Source: Pyrinomonadaceae bacterium
Lineage (GTDB): Bacteria; Acidobacteriota; Blastocatellia; Pyrinomonadales; Pyrinomonadaceae
DNA: 43,658 nt
NCBI GenBank assembly: GCA_025923035.1
Contig: JAICGQ010000003.1
Location: 1 to 43,658, forward strand
Reading direction: 5' to 3'
In this document: piece by piece, positions 26,998 through 36,369 of the stretch
Layout: each line of letters opens with the position of its first letter
Numbering within the stretch: position 1 is the stretch's first letter
Program-made: the position numbers and the translations under genes
The notes under the pieces: model-generated
The model's database searches: none
What the model was told of the DNA's origin: nothing
What the model saw: the letters and a program-made list of their open reading frames with translations, nothing else

Positions 26998-27780
26998 TTG
27001 TCACTCGACTTCTGGGAACGGCAAACAGCCAGAGCAATGGAACTTGCCGGCGACGCTGACGGCACGAAGGAACTGCTGGTCTTCTATGTTCGTTTGCTGC
27101 GCGCGCAGACTGAGGTTTACCAGTTCTGCCTGAGTAGCCGGTGGCAGCTTTCCGGTGAACTGAGTGCTGATCTGCCGGTGCTTCGTCCGGCATTCGCCAC
27201 GATTCTCCGGGCGGCGGAAGTCGCGGGCCCGGAGCGTTTGGTCGAACAAGCGCGGACGTTGAAGAATGCAACGCCGGACGAGATCGATCAGCTATTGTTG
27301 AGCTATTGGTCCGAGCCGTCTGATGTAGAGTTTTTCGCCAAAGCATTCCTGCAACCATACGGTCAATACCTGGCGCCTGAAATCACTGACTTCGTGCCTG
27401 CAGCCGGATCTGGATGGCGCTGCCCTTTTTGCGGTGGCAAACCGCAGTTGAGCATTCTGCAATACAAGAAGACCGGCGGAGAGAGTGGCAATCGCGATTT
27501 GATGTGCGCGAAGTGTGTTACGTTCTGGCCGTTTCGCCGCGCCGTTTGTGCGAATTGCAGTGAAGAGGAACCTGCCAAACTCTCACGCTATCAAACGCCG
27601 GCATTCAGTCACGTGCGAGTCGAGGCTTGTGATACATGCAAACACTATCTCAAGAACATCGACTGGACGCGTTTACCCAGAGCGGAAGCCATGGTCGATG
27701 AAGTCGCCGCGGCGCCGTTGGACCTTTGGGCCATCGAACACGGTTACACAAAGATCGAGCTGAACCTCGTTGGTCTCTGA
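26998..27780 (+). CDS. fdhE: Formate dehydrogenase accessory protein FdhE-like
   Basis: Zn-binding pairs CPFCGGKP, CAKC, CANC, CDTCKHYLKNIDWT; directly upstream of the fdh operon; TTG start with AAGGAG Shine-Dalgarno. Confidence 0.85.
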   Translation: MSLDFWERQTARAMELAGDADGTKELLVFYVRLLRAQTEVYQFCLSSRWQLSGELSADLPVLRPAFATILRAAEVAGPERLVEQARTLKNATPDEIDQLLLSYWSEPSDVEFFAKAFLQPYGQYLAPEITDFVPAAGSGWRCPFCGGKPQLSILQYKKTGGESGNRDLMCAKCVTFWPFRRAVCANCSEEEPAKLSRYQTPAFSHVRVEACDTCKHYLKNIDWTRLPRAEAMVDEVAAAPLDLWAIEHGYTKIELNLVGL

Positions 27781-27788
27781 TTCGATCG

Positions 27789-27818
27789 TTGACATTTCCG
27801 GCTTTGAACGCCTAATCT
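27789..27818 (+). promoter_or_regulatory. Candidate sigma-70 type promoter for the formate dehydrogenase genes
   Basis: TTGACA (27789-27794), 18-nt spacer, TAATCT (27813-27818). Confidence 0.35.
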
Positions 27819-27895
27819 CACCTAGACCTGATTCCCCACTGTTTCCCTGAAACCCCCATGGGCTGATCCCGACTTCAACACGAAGGATCTCCGCC

Positions 27896-30800
27896 ATGGA
27901 TCTATCGAGAAGAACGTTTATCAAGACAACCGTTGTCGGAGGTGTTGGTCTTTCCGCGTTCGGTTTTGATCTCGCGCCGGTTTATGCACAAACGCAGGGA
28001 TTGAAGATCGATCGCACGACGGAAACTCGCAGCACGTGCCCGTACTGTTCGGTCAGTTGCGGGGTCATCATTCACACAATTGGCGATCGGGCGAAGAACG
28101 TTACGCCTCAGGTCATCCACGTTGAAGGTGATCCCGATCATCCGATCAATCGCGGCACACTGTGTCCGAAAGGCGCTTCGCTCGAGGACGACATCAACAA
28201 CGATCGCCGTCTCCTGAAACCACAGGTACGCCGGCCTGGCGCTCAGGATTGGGAAGACATTTCGTGGGACCAGGCGTTCAACGAAATCGGCGCCTGGGTC
28301 AAGAAAACTCGGGAAGAAACGTTTGTCGAAAAAGACCAGAACGGTTACACCGTCAATCGCTGTGAAGGCATTGGTTGGACCGGTGGTTGCACTGACACGA
28401 ACGAGCTGAATTATCTCGCCGTTAAGACGATGCGCAGCCTGGGGGTCTGCTATTTCGAAACGCAGGCCCGGGTTTGACACGGTCCGACGGTCTCCAGTTT
28501 GGGGCCCACCTTCGGACGCGGCGCAATGACCAACGGCTGGATCGACATCAAGAACACAGACATGATGTTGATCATGGGTGGTAATCCGGCCGAGAACCAC
28601 CCGTGTGGCTTCAAGTGGCCCATCGAAGCAAAGCTGCGACGCAATGCGAAGATGATCGTCGTCGATCCGCGCTTCACGCGGACTGCCGCTACCGCCGATC
28701 TCTTTCTGCAGATTCGCGCCGGCAGCGACATCGCTTTTCTCGGCGGTCTGATTAACTACGCGATTCAGAACAATCGCATCGCCAAAGACTATCTCATCAA
28801 CTTCACCAATGCTGCCTTCCTCGTTAAAGAAGGATTCAAACTCCCGGACGATGGTCTCTTCTCCGGCTTCGACGCCGCGAATGCGACCTACGATCTCGAG
28901 ACATGGAATTACGAACAGGGCGGTAATGTTGGACCACCGCCCGCCGCTCCCGCGCCCTCATCCGGTGAAACAACCGGAGATCAACTCAAGACCGGACAGG
29001 AACCAGCCCGGCGGTTCGAACGACAGTCCGAACCGGTCCGTTCCAGTCCGTCAACACCTCCCGATAAAGGACCATCATCCGCTGGTGGCGTAATGAGCAG
29101 TCAAACCGGCGGCGGTCATCAAGCTGCCGGTGGTCCAGGAGCCGCCGCACAAGGTGGTCCAAAACCGCCGCCGCCGTTGCCGCCGAATACCGCTTACGAC
29201 CTCTCGCTGCAGCACGAGCGCACGGTGTTTCAGTTATTGAAGAAACAGTTTTCACGTTACACACCGGAAATGGTCGAACGGATCACCGGAATCCCGCAGG
29301 ACAAGTTTTTGAAAGCCGCGGACCTCTTCACTTCCATTCGCAAAGACGGCGACATGAAGAAGGCGGCGACGATCATCTACGCCGTCGGTTGGACGCAGCA
29401 CACAACCGGCACGCAGATCATCCGCGCCGCTGCGATCCTGCAACTGCTGCTCGGCAACGTCGGACGCGCCGGGGGTGGCGTGAATGCGTTGCGCGGGCAC
29501 TGCAACATTCAGGGCGCGACCGACATGGGCGGTGTGTTCGATATCTTTCCCGGCTATCTGAAGATCCCCGCTCCTTCTGACGTGGATCTCGCGACGTTCC
29601 TGAAACGCACCACGCCAACGCCGTCGAAACCTGATGTGTGGGACTCGTACAACTACTGGTCCAACACACCGAAGTTCATGGTCTCGTTTATGAAATCGCT
29701 TTACGGCGACGCGGCGAAAAAAGAGAACGATTGGGCCTATCACTATCTGCCGAAGATCGATCGCAAGTACTCGTGGACTGAAATGTGGGACTTCATGTAC
29801 CAGGGGAAAGTGAAAGGTCTGTTTGCGTTCGGTATGAACGGCGTTGCGATTGGTCCAAACTCGCGCAAAAACATCGAGGCACTCAAGAAGGCTGACTGGC
29901 TGGTCGTGTGTGAGCTTTATCCCGAAGAGACGGCTGAGTTCTGGAGAGCGCCCGGCACGACGTCCGAACAGATGAAGCAGATTAACACGACGGTCTATCG
30001 TCTGCCGGGCGCAGGTTTCGCGGAGAAAGACGGCACGTTCGTCAATTCAGCGCGGTGGCTGCAATGGAAACACGCAGCCGTGCCGCCGCCCGGACAGGCA
30101 AGGTTGGACCAGGAAATTCTCGCGCGCATCTTTTTGAAAGTGCGCGATCTTTATAAAGCTGAAGGTGGAAAGTTTCCCGATCCGATCGTGAACCTCTGGT
30201 GGCCCTATACGACTCCCGAGAACCCGTCGTTGAGTGAGCTGGCGAAGGAGATCAATGGACGCGCGCTCGCTGACCTCACCGACGAGCAAATGTTTCCCGG
30301 TCAGACAGTTAAGGCCGGGCAACAACTGCCCGGGTTTGCCTGGTTGCGTGATGATGGAACGACCGCGTGTGGTAACTGGCTCTATTCGGGATCGTGGACC
30401 GAAGCCGGTTCGCAGGCTCAACGTCGCAACACGGACGATCCATCGGGACTCGGGATTTATCCGAACTGGGCGTGGTCGTGGCCGGCGAATCGTCGCGTCA
30501 TGTACAACCGTGCCTCCTGCGATCCTTCAGGAAAACCGTGGGACGCCGAGCGGCGGCAGATCTGGTGGAATGAAGCGCAGCAGAAGTGGGTGGGCAACGA
30601 CGTTCCGGATTTCAAAACGGATTCAAACCCGCAGGACCACATGGGTCCCTTCATCATGAATCCCGAAGGCGTCGGACGCCTCTTCGCTCCGCTCGCTGCA
30701 TTTGTCGATGGTCCATTCCCGGAACACTACGAGCCATCAGAGAGCCCGATCGCTAATCCATTACATCCGAGTCAGTCGATCAGTCCGGTTGCGAAGAAGT

Positions 30801-31243
30801 ACGACGCCGACCTCGACAAGTTCGGCACGCCGGAGCAGGGGTACGACGTCGTTTGCACGACTTACCGCCTGACGGAACATTATCACTATTGGACCAAGAA
30901 CAATCCGATGAACGTGCAGCTCGTGCCTGAACCGTTCGTAGAGATTCCAGCGCAACTGGCGGACAAGATCGGGCTTACCGGCGGCGAGCGTGTCAAGGTA
31001 AGCAGTGCGAGGGGCGAATACGTTGCGAAGGCGATGGTTACAAAACGCATCAAGCCGATGATGATCGACGGCAAGGAAACTTTTCAGATCGGGATTCCGA
31101 TTCACTGGGGCTACCGCGGCATCAAGGAAGACCAGGGCAAGACGGCGCGCAATCCCGTCAACCTGCTGTCGCCGGCCGCGATCGATCCGAACGCATTTAC
31201 GCCCGAGTTCAAAGGGTTCCTGGTGAAGATTGAAAAGGCGTGA
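27896..31243 (+). CDS. fdnG: Formate dehydrogenase-N/O type catalytic alpha subunit, Tat-exported, selenocysteine-containing (in-frame TGA at 28475-28477 read as Sec), ~1115 aa
   Basis: SRRTFIK Tat motif; CPYCSVSC 4Fe-4S; upstream frame ends ETQARV then TGA then HGPTVSSLGPTFGRGAMTNGWIDIKN in the same frame, matching the Sec site of FdnG/FdoG. Confidence 0.92.
28475..28507 (+). promoter_or_regulatory. Bacterial SECIS-like element directly downstream of the UGA Sec codon
   Basis: UGA-(11 nt CACGGUCCGAC)-GGUCUCC-AGUUU-GGGGCCC hairpin with single bulged/mismatched U, same layout as E. coli fdhF SECIS as I recall it. Confidence 0.75.
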
Positions 31244-31249
31244 GAATCG

Positions 31250-32170
31250 ATGAGTAATCCGCAGACGATGCAGATTCAGGAAATCTCGGCGCACTCTGGA
31301 CCAGTGCCCGGCCAGGGGACGCAGCGCGCTGCCAAAGTTTGCAAGTACATCGACGTCACGACGTGTATCGGTTGTAAGGCGTGTGAAGTCGCATGTGTTG
31401 AATGGAACGATCATCCGTTTCGTGAGACGTCATTCGACAACACGTATCAAACGATGGCTTCGACCGAATGGAACTACTGGAACCTGATCAAGTTTGTCGA
31501 ACACGAGCGCGACGGCAATTTCATGTGGCTGATGCGCAAGGACCAGTGCATGCACTGCGAGGATCCGGGATGTTTGCGTGCGTGTCCGGCGGATGGCGCG
31601 ATCATTAAATACCAGAACGGCATCGTCGATTTTCAGCAGGAGAATTGCATCGGTTGTGGTTATTGCATTTCCGGATGTCCATTCGATATTCCGAAGTTCA
31701 ATCCGCAGACGAAGAAAGTTTTCAAGTGCACGCTCTGTTCGGATCGCGTGGGGCAGGGACTCGAACCTGCTTGCATCAAGGCGTGTCCAACCGGTTGTCT
31801 TCACTTTGGTACGAAGCAGGAGATGGTCCAGATCGCGCGCGCGCGTGTTTCGCAACTGCAAACGGAGTCGGGATTCGCGAACGCCGGTGTGTACGATCCG
31901 CCGTCGATCGGCGGCACGCATGTGATCTACGTGCTCCACGACGTAACGCAACCGGAGTTGTATGGAGGTTTGCCGGCGAACCCGGTTATTCCGCCGAGTT
32001 ACACGGTTTGGAAGTGGCTGGCTAAACCGATGGGGTTGATAATGGCGGGCCTTGGCGTGTTGGCGGTGTTCTTCCATCGCGTGACGGTTGGGCCAAAACT
32101 GCCGCAACCTGAGCCCGTGATCACGGAGCATCCGGACGAAGCCGAAAGTGACAGGAGAGAAACGCCATGA
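31250..32170 (+). CDS. fdnH: Formate dehydrogenase iron-sulfur (beta) subunit
   Basis: CIGCKACEVACVEWND, CMHCEDPGCLRACP, CIGCGYCISGCPFDIP, CTLCSDR..CIKACPTGC; C-terminal TM anchor. Confidence 0.92.
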   Translation: MSNPQTMQIQEISAHSGPVPGQGTQRAAKVCKYIDVTTCIGCKACEVACVEWNDHPFRETSFDNTYQTMASTEWNYWNLIKFVEHERDGNFMWLMRKDQCMHCEDPGCLRACPADGAIIKYQNGIVDFQQENCIGCGYCISGCPFDIPKFNPQTKKVFKCTLCSDRVGQGLEPACIKACPTGCLHFGTKQEMVQIARARVSQLQTESGFANAGVYDPPSIGGTHVIYVLHDVTQPELYGGLPANPVIPPSYTVWKWLAKPMGLIMAGLGVLAVFFHRVTVGPKLPQPEPVITEHPDEAESDRRETP

Positions 32171-32895
32171 GTTCTTCTGTCGAGAGGATCGATCGTGAAG
32201 CACGAGAAGAGTTTGGGCGACGCGGAAGGACGGTGGTCCATAGAGGAGAGCTTCTTCGTCATCCGGTTTACACGCGCGTGCTTCACTGGTCGGTGGCGAT
32301 TTCGTTCGTGCTTTCGTTGCTTTCCGGATTCGCGATCTATTCGCCGTGGCTGTATCGCTGGTTGACGCCGTTGTTTGGTGGCGGCGCGATGACGCGTTTT
32401 TTGCACCCGTGGTTTGGCCTGGCCTTCACCATCGCGTTCTTCTTTCAATTTCTGAACTGGTTTGCGCCGATGCGATGGACCAGCGCAGATTCGCGTTGGA
32501 TGAGACGGTTGCGGGCGTATGTGACGAACCAGGAGAAGTCAGAGCCGAAAGAGACCGGGTTCTTCAATGCAGGTCAGAAGCTCTACTTCTGGCTTATCGC
32601 GCTGAGTGCGATCCTGTTTCTGATTACGGGCGTTCTGCTGTGGTTTGACGACGTCGTGCTTCGCTGGCTCGTCGCCGTCAGTTACGTGGTCCATGACCTG
32701 GCCGCGTTGATCATGCTGGCCGGATTCATCATCCATATTTACGAAGGCACGGCCGCCGCCCCGGGCACATTTCGCTCGATGACCGATGGCACCGTCACGC
32801 GCGACTGGGCCCGCACGCACCACCCTGCCTGGTATGAAGAGGTCGCCAAAAACGAGCCTCGCGAAGATCGCGACAATCGTCCTACCTCAACGTGA
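32167..32895 (+). CDS. fdnI: Formate dehydrogenase cytochrome b (gamma) subunit
   Basis: HPVYTRVLHWSVAISFVLSLLSGFAIYSPWLY ... multiple TM helices; 4-bp overlap with fdnH. Confidence 0.9.
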   Translation: MSSSVERIDREAREEFGRRGRTVVHRGELLRHPVYTRVLHWSVAISFVLSLLSGFAIYSPWLYRWLTPLFGGGAMTRFLHPWFGLAFTIAFFFQFLNWFAPMRWTSADSRWMRRLRAYVTNQEKSEPKETGFFNAGQKLYFWLIALSAILFLITGVLLWFDDVVLRWLVAVSYVVHDLAALIMLAGFIIHIYEGTAAAPGTFRSMTDGTVTRDWARTHHPAWYEEVAKNEPREDRDNRPTST

Positions 32896-33742
32896 GAGTC
32901 ATACAAACCGCGGTCGAACATCGTGGCAGGTTCCATTCTGCTGATTCCGCCAGTTCTGTATCGAATACCGTTCGTGCGGTTTCACAAAACCCGAAATGCT
33001 GCGCAAAGAATTCGCTCGCGGTTGTGGTCAGGAGTACGACTCTTTCCACGCCATCGTTTTTCGCACGTTCGAGGAGATGCCTGGTGAGTCTCGATCCAAT
33101 CCCACAGCCTTGATAACCCGGTGCTACGGCAGCGGATCTTAACAAGCCGGTAGATCCGTGTCGTTCCAGGCCGATCGTTGCGATTAATCGTGACGATTCA
33201 TCTCTGGCGACCAAAAACCCGTTGAGATTTTCTGCAACCCCATCGTGCGGCAATTGCACCTGCGTGAGTAAATCGAGAATGTCGCTCAAATCCTGCGACG
33301 AAGCGTCAGTTATAGCTGGGGCAATGAATGATTGGATCCGACGGTAAATCTCCGCCGCCACTTCTTTAAAAGCACGATACTTTTCTGCTTCCGTTCCCTC
33401 TACTGCTGCGGGATCCGGCAACCCCCAGTGCGCAACGATGGGCTGACCCGGCCACACCGGACAACTCTCTCGCGCGTTGTCGCAGACCGTCACTACAAAA
33501 TCAAACTGTAGATCTTTGAACTCTTCCCACGACTTGCTACGCGCGTCGGAGGCATCGATATCGTAAATGTCCTTTAAGACTTGAATGGCCAGCGGATTCA
33601 CTTTTCCAGTGGGAAACGATCCTGCACTGAACACCTCGAACCTGCCGCCTCCCAAACGCTTCAACAGGTACTCGCCTAAGATGCTGCGGGCAGAATTGCC
33701 GGTACACAGAAACAAAAACTTGTAAGGTCCAATTCGCATCAT
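32882..33742 (-). CDS. arsC: Fusion of LMW-phosphatase-type arsenate reductase (ArsC) with GNAT acetyltransferase (ArsN-like)
   Basis: FLCTGNSARSILGEYLL, VCDNARESCPVWPG; C-terminal GLLRSAAVAPGYQGCGIGSRLTRHLLERAKNDGVERVVLLT acetyl-CoA-binding motif. Confidence 0.88.
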   Translation of the reverse strand: MMRIGPYKFLFLCTGNSARSILGEYLLKRLGGGRFEVFSAGSFPTGKVNPLAIQVLKDIYDIDASDARSKSWEEFKDLQFDFVVTVCDNARESCPVWPGQPIVAHWGLPDPAAVEGTEAEKYRAFKEVAAEIYRRIQSFIAPAITDASSQDLSDILDLLTQVQLPHDGVAENLNGFLVARDESSRLIATIGLERHGSTGLLRSAAVAPGYQGCGIGSRLTRHLLERAKNDGVERVVLLTTTASEFFAQHFGFCETARTVFDTELAESAEWNLPRCSTAVCMTLTLR

Positions 33743-34431
33743 TCACCCCTGTTCTGATCTTCATCCGGTATCAGCCATTTAAATAACATCGTGGCGGCAA
33801 ATCCGCCCGCGATTTGGGCCAACACAAAACCGGGCGCATCAGCCGGACGAATGCCGCTAAACGTATCGCTTAGGCATCGCGCAGCGGTGACCGCCGGATT
33901 TGCAAAGGAGGTCGAGGCAGTAAACCAGTACGCTGCGCTGATGTATGCGCCGACAGCGATAGCCACGACCGCAACATGCGCGCGGCTGGCGGCGAGAATC
34001 ACACTCACCAAACCAAACGTCGCAATGAACTCGCTGGTCAGTTGGGCCAACCCGGTCCTCGAGTGCTGCGACAAGAGAATCGCCGGCAAGCCGAACATCA
34101 AGTTTGCGGCGATCACTCCGAGAAATGCACCCATCAACTGGGCGAGCACATAAAAAGAAACGTCCCTCCAAGCCAGAGCATGACGCGACGCGAAAGCGAG
34201 CGTCACGACTGGATTGAAGTGCGCGCCTGACATTGGACCAAAACTAATAATCAACGCAACAAGCGCAGCTCCGGTGGCCGCCGTGTTTGCGAGTAACGCG
34301 ATGGCTGTATTTCCGTTCGCAAGGCGCTCAGCCATGACGCCCGACCCGACTACGGCGGCCAGCAGAAAGAACGTTCCTAATGCTTCAGCAACAACCCGTC
34401 TGGTTAGTGGCAGTCGCATTTGTGGTTCCAA
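33739..34431 (-). CDS. MIP/aquaporin family channel (AqpS-like, arsenic locus)
   Basis: HFNPVVTLAFA and FANPAVTAAR NPA-type boxes; six TM pattern. Confidence 0.85.
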   Translation of the reverse strand: MEPQMRLPLTRRVVAEALGTFFLLAAVVGSGVMAERLANGNTAIALLANTAATGAALVALIISFGPMSGAHFNPVVTLAFASRHALAWRDVSFYVLAQLMGAFLGVIAANLMFGLPAILLSQHSRTGLAQLTSEFIATFGLVSVILAASRAHVAVVAIAVGAYISAAYWFTASTSFANPAVTAARCLSDTFSGIRPADAPGFVLAQIAGGFAATMLFKWLIPDEDQNRGE

Positions 34432-34933
34432 TCGCTGTGGGCGCGCAGCACGCTGCCGCGGTTTCGGCTTTCAGCGTTTCAGGTTTGCTCACGCTGTCCT
34501 CCAGCTTCGTGCCGCATTCGCAGGGGGCGGTTTCGGCAAGATTGTCTTCGAGCACCACAAATACTTCCCACTCGTTGCCGTCAGGATCGCGCACCCAGGT
34601 CTTGTCCTGGAGTGCATAACAGCAATTGGTTTGCATCTCGTCGCGAGTCAGTAAACCTGACTCTGTCCAACGTTTGCGAACGGCCACCACGTCGTCAGTC
34701 GATGCCACTTGAATTCCGAGGTGCGAAAGGGCACCGCGTTCGTTAAAAACGGCCTGGTTTAGAGTTAGATTTAACGGCGGATTCTGCACGTCGAATTTTG
34801 CGTACCCGGTGCGCACCTTGCTCGGCTCGAGGTCGAGTAGCTTTCGATAAAACTCGAGACTTGCGCCAAAATCCTTAACGTTCAGCGCCAGATGCGCCTT
34901 TAGTGCCTGAACTCTTTTGTTTTCATTCTCCAT
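34385..34933 (-). CDS. arsI: ArsI/CadI-type glyoxalase-fold protein (C-As lyase) with Cys-rich C-terminal tail
   Basis: HLALNVKDFGASLEFYRKLL, EMQTNCCYALQDKTWVRDPDGNEWEVFVVLED; tail CECG...ACCAP...GCC. Confidence 0.9.
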   Translation of the reverse strand: MENENKRVQALKAHLALNVKDFGASLEFYRKLLDLEPSKVRTGYAKFDVQNPPLNLTLNQAVFNERGALSHLGIQVASTDDVVAVRKRWTESGLLTRDEMQTNCCYALQDKTWVRDPDGNEWEVFVVLEDNLAETAPCECGTKLEDSVSKPETLKAETAAACCAPTAIGTTNATATNQTGCC

Positions 34934-34987
34934 TTCAACTACTCCTCAATAGTCTAAATACATGCGCCCAAGCGAATGTGTAGGCGC

Positions 34988-35016
34988 AGTATCCTCCTGA
35001 ATTAGACATATGTCAA
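34988..35016 (-). promoter_or_regulatory. Candidate promoter for the arsI operon overlapping a 10-bp palindrome (GACATATGTC, 35005-35014), likely ArsR operator
   Basis: Minus-strand TTGACA (35011-35016), 17-nt spacer, GATACT (34988-34993). Confidence 0.55.
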
Positions 35017-35050
35017 GCCATATATGATTTATGTTACTATCTGCCTCGTT

Positions 35051-35455
35051 ATGGCTAAGAAAGAGAAACCCTTCGATCGTGAATTGTTCTTTCGGGCGTT
35101 GGCGGATCCGACCCGTCTCCGAATCATTAACCTAATCAGCGACCAGGAAGTTTGTGTCTGCTTCTTTGTGGAAATTCTGAAGACTAACCAGCCGAAAGTC
35201 AGTCGTCACCTGGCGTATTTGCGTCGCGCTGGAATCGTCGCCGCGCGGCGGGAAGGAATCTGGGTGCACTATCGAATTTCGACACCGAACGACGAAAACG
35301 CCGCTCGAGTGCTCAAGGTTGTGCGCGAGTGGCTCGCTCAGGACGCGGACATGCAGCAGGATCGCACACGGTTACACAGGATCTGTTGTGCTCCGGAATT
35401 ACCGGTTCAACTCCAGGGTAGTCCGAGACCGACGAGGATTGGAATGGCAGTATGA
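35051..35455 (+). CDS. arsR: ArsR-family transcriptional regulator
   Basis: FFRALADPTRLRIINLISDQEVCVCFFVEILKTNQPKVSRHLAYLRRAGIVAARREGIWVHYRI. Confidence 0.9.
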   Translation: MAKKEKPFDRELFFRALADPTRLRIINLISDQEVCVCFFVEILKTNQPKVSRHLAYLRRAGIVAARREGIWVHYRISTPNDENAARVLKVVREWLAQDADMQQDRTRLHRICCAPELPVQLQGSPRPTRIGMAV

Positions 35456-36342
35456 GACGTTTATTTGCCTCTTTGATAGTTGTTCTACTCGCTTTCATTT
35501 CGCTGCAGGCGCAATCTGCCAGTTCGAAACTGGAAGGGCAGGTCGTGTGTTGCGCTGAATGTTGGGCCGAAGCGGATCGGAACAAGGTTGAGTTTGGCAC
35601 GGCTGAGAATTTGTTGAAGGCGAAGTCGTGTGTTGAAGGTGGCGACCCAACGCTGCTCGCGGTTCGCGAAGGAGATGGATTCAAGCTCTACGAGTTGGCC
35701 CTCGGCAAGTTTCGTTTGCCGGGGAAGAACTGGTTGGAGTTCGTCGGGAAGCGCGTCGCTGTTGAGGGCGCGATCCAGAAGAAGAAGGATGTGAGCACGA
35801 TACGTGTCGATCGTCTGCAAGTGCTTGCGCCGAGTTTGGCCGAGCGGGAAGCTGCGAAACTGGTTGGACAGACCGTCGATCTCACGTTGAAGGATCTGTC
35901 GGGAGTCGATCAGAGTCTGCAAAGTTTGAAAGGACGGATCGTGGTCCTGAACTTCTGGGCCACTTACTGCATTCCGTGCCGCACGGAGATGCCGGAACTG
36001 GCGGCAGTGCAGAATGAATTCGCGGCGCTGGGCGTGCAAGTGATTGGCGTCTCGACTGATGCGATCTCGGAGCGGGCGAAAGTCATGCAATTCGTCAGAG
36101 AGACAAAAGTGAACTTCCCGATCTGGGTCGGTGGTTCGTCAGAGCACATGATCAAGTTCGGACTTGGGGCAGCGTTACCCGGAACGGTCGTTATCGATCG
36201 TGAGGGAAAGATTGCGAAGATCATCTCGGGCGTCGTCGATCAGCGAATGCTGCGAAAAGAGATCGAGGCGTTACTCTCGGTTGCACGCAAAGACGTTGCT
36301 GAGAAGAGCAGTAAAGCTGAAGTCTCATCCGTGCCGAGTTGA
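35452..36342 (+). CDS. TlpA/ResA-like thioredoxin-fold protein, exported (296 aa)
   Basis: Signal peptide; VVLNFWATYCIPCRTEMPEL; ATGA overlap with arsR. Confidence 0.85.
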   Translation: MRRLFASLIVVLLAFISLQAQSASSKLEGQVVCCAECWAEADRNKVEFGTAENLLKAKSCVEGGDPTLLAVREGDGFKLYELALGKFRLPGKNWLEFVGKRVAVEGAIQKKKDVSTIRVDRLQVLAPSLAEREAAKLVGQTVDLTLKDLSGVDQSLQSLKGRIVVLNFWATYCIPCRTEMPELAAVQNEFAALGVQVIGVSTDAISERAKVMQFVRETKVNFPIWVGGSSEHMIKFGLGAALPGTVVIDREGKIAKIISGVVDQRMLRKEIEALLSVARKDVAEKSSKAEVSSVPS

Positions 36343-36369
36343 CCGCTTTGACCCGGCGAGGGCCGCGCC

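Noticed and set aside
28475-28477. Apparent nonsense mutation or frameshift making the formate dehydrogenase a pseudogene
   Set aside because: The frame is preserved and the TGA lies exactly at the known Sec position with a SECIS-like hairpin; recoding is the better explanation
31747-31790. tRNA-like string GGGACTCGAACCTGC
   Set aside because: It resembles a reverse T-arm but lies in the FdnH coding sequence (GQGLEPACIKA) with no matching acceptor or anticodon arms
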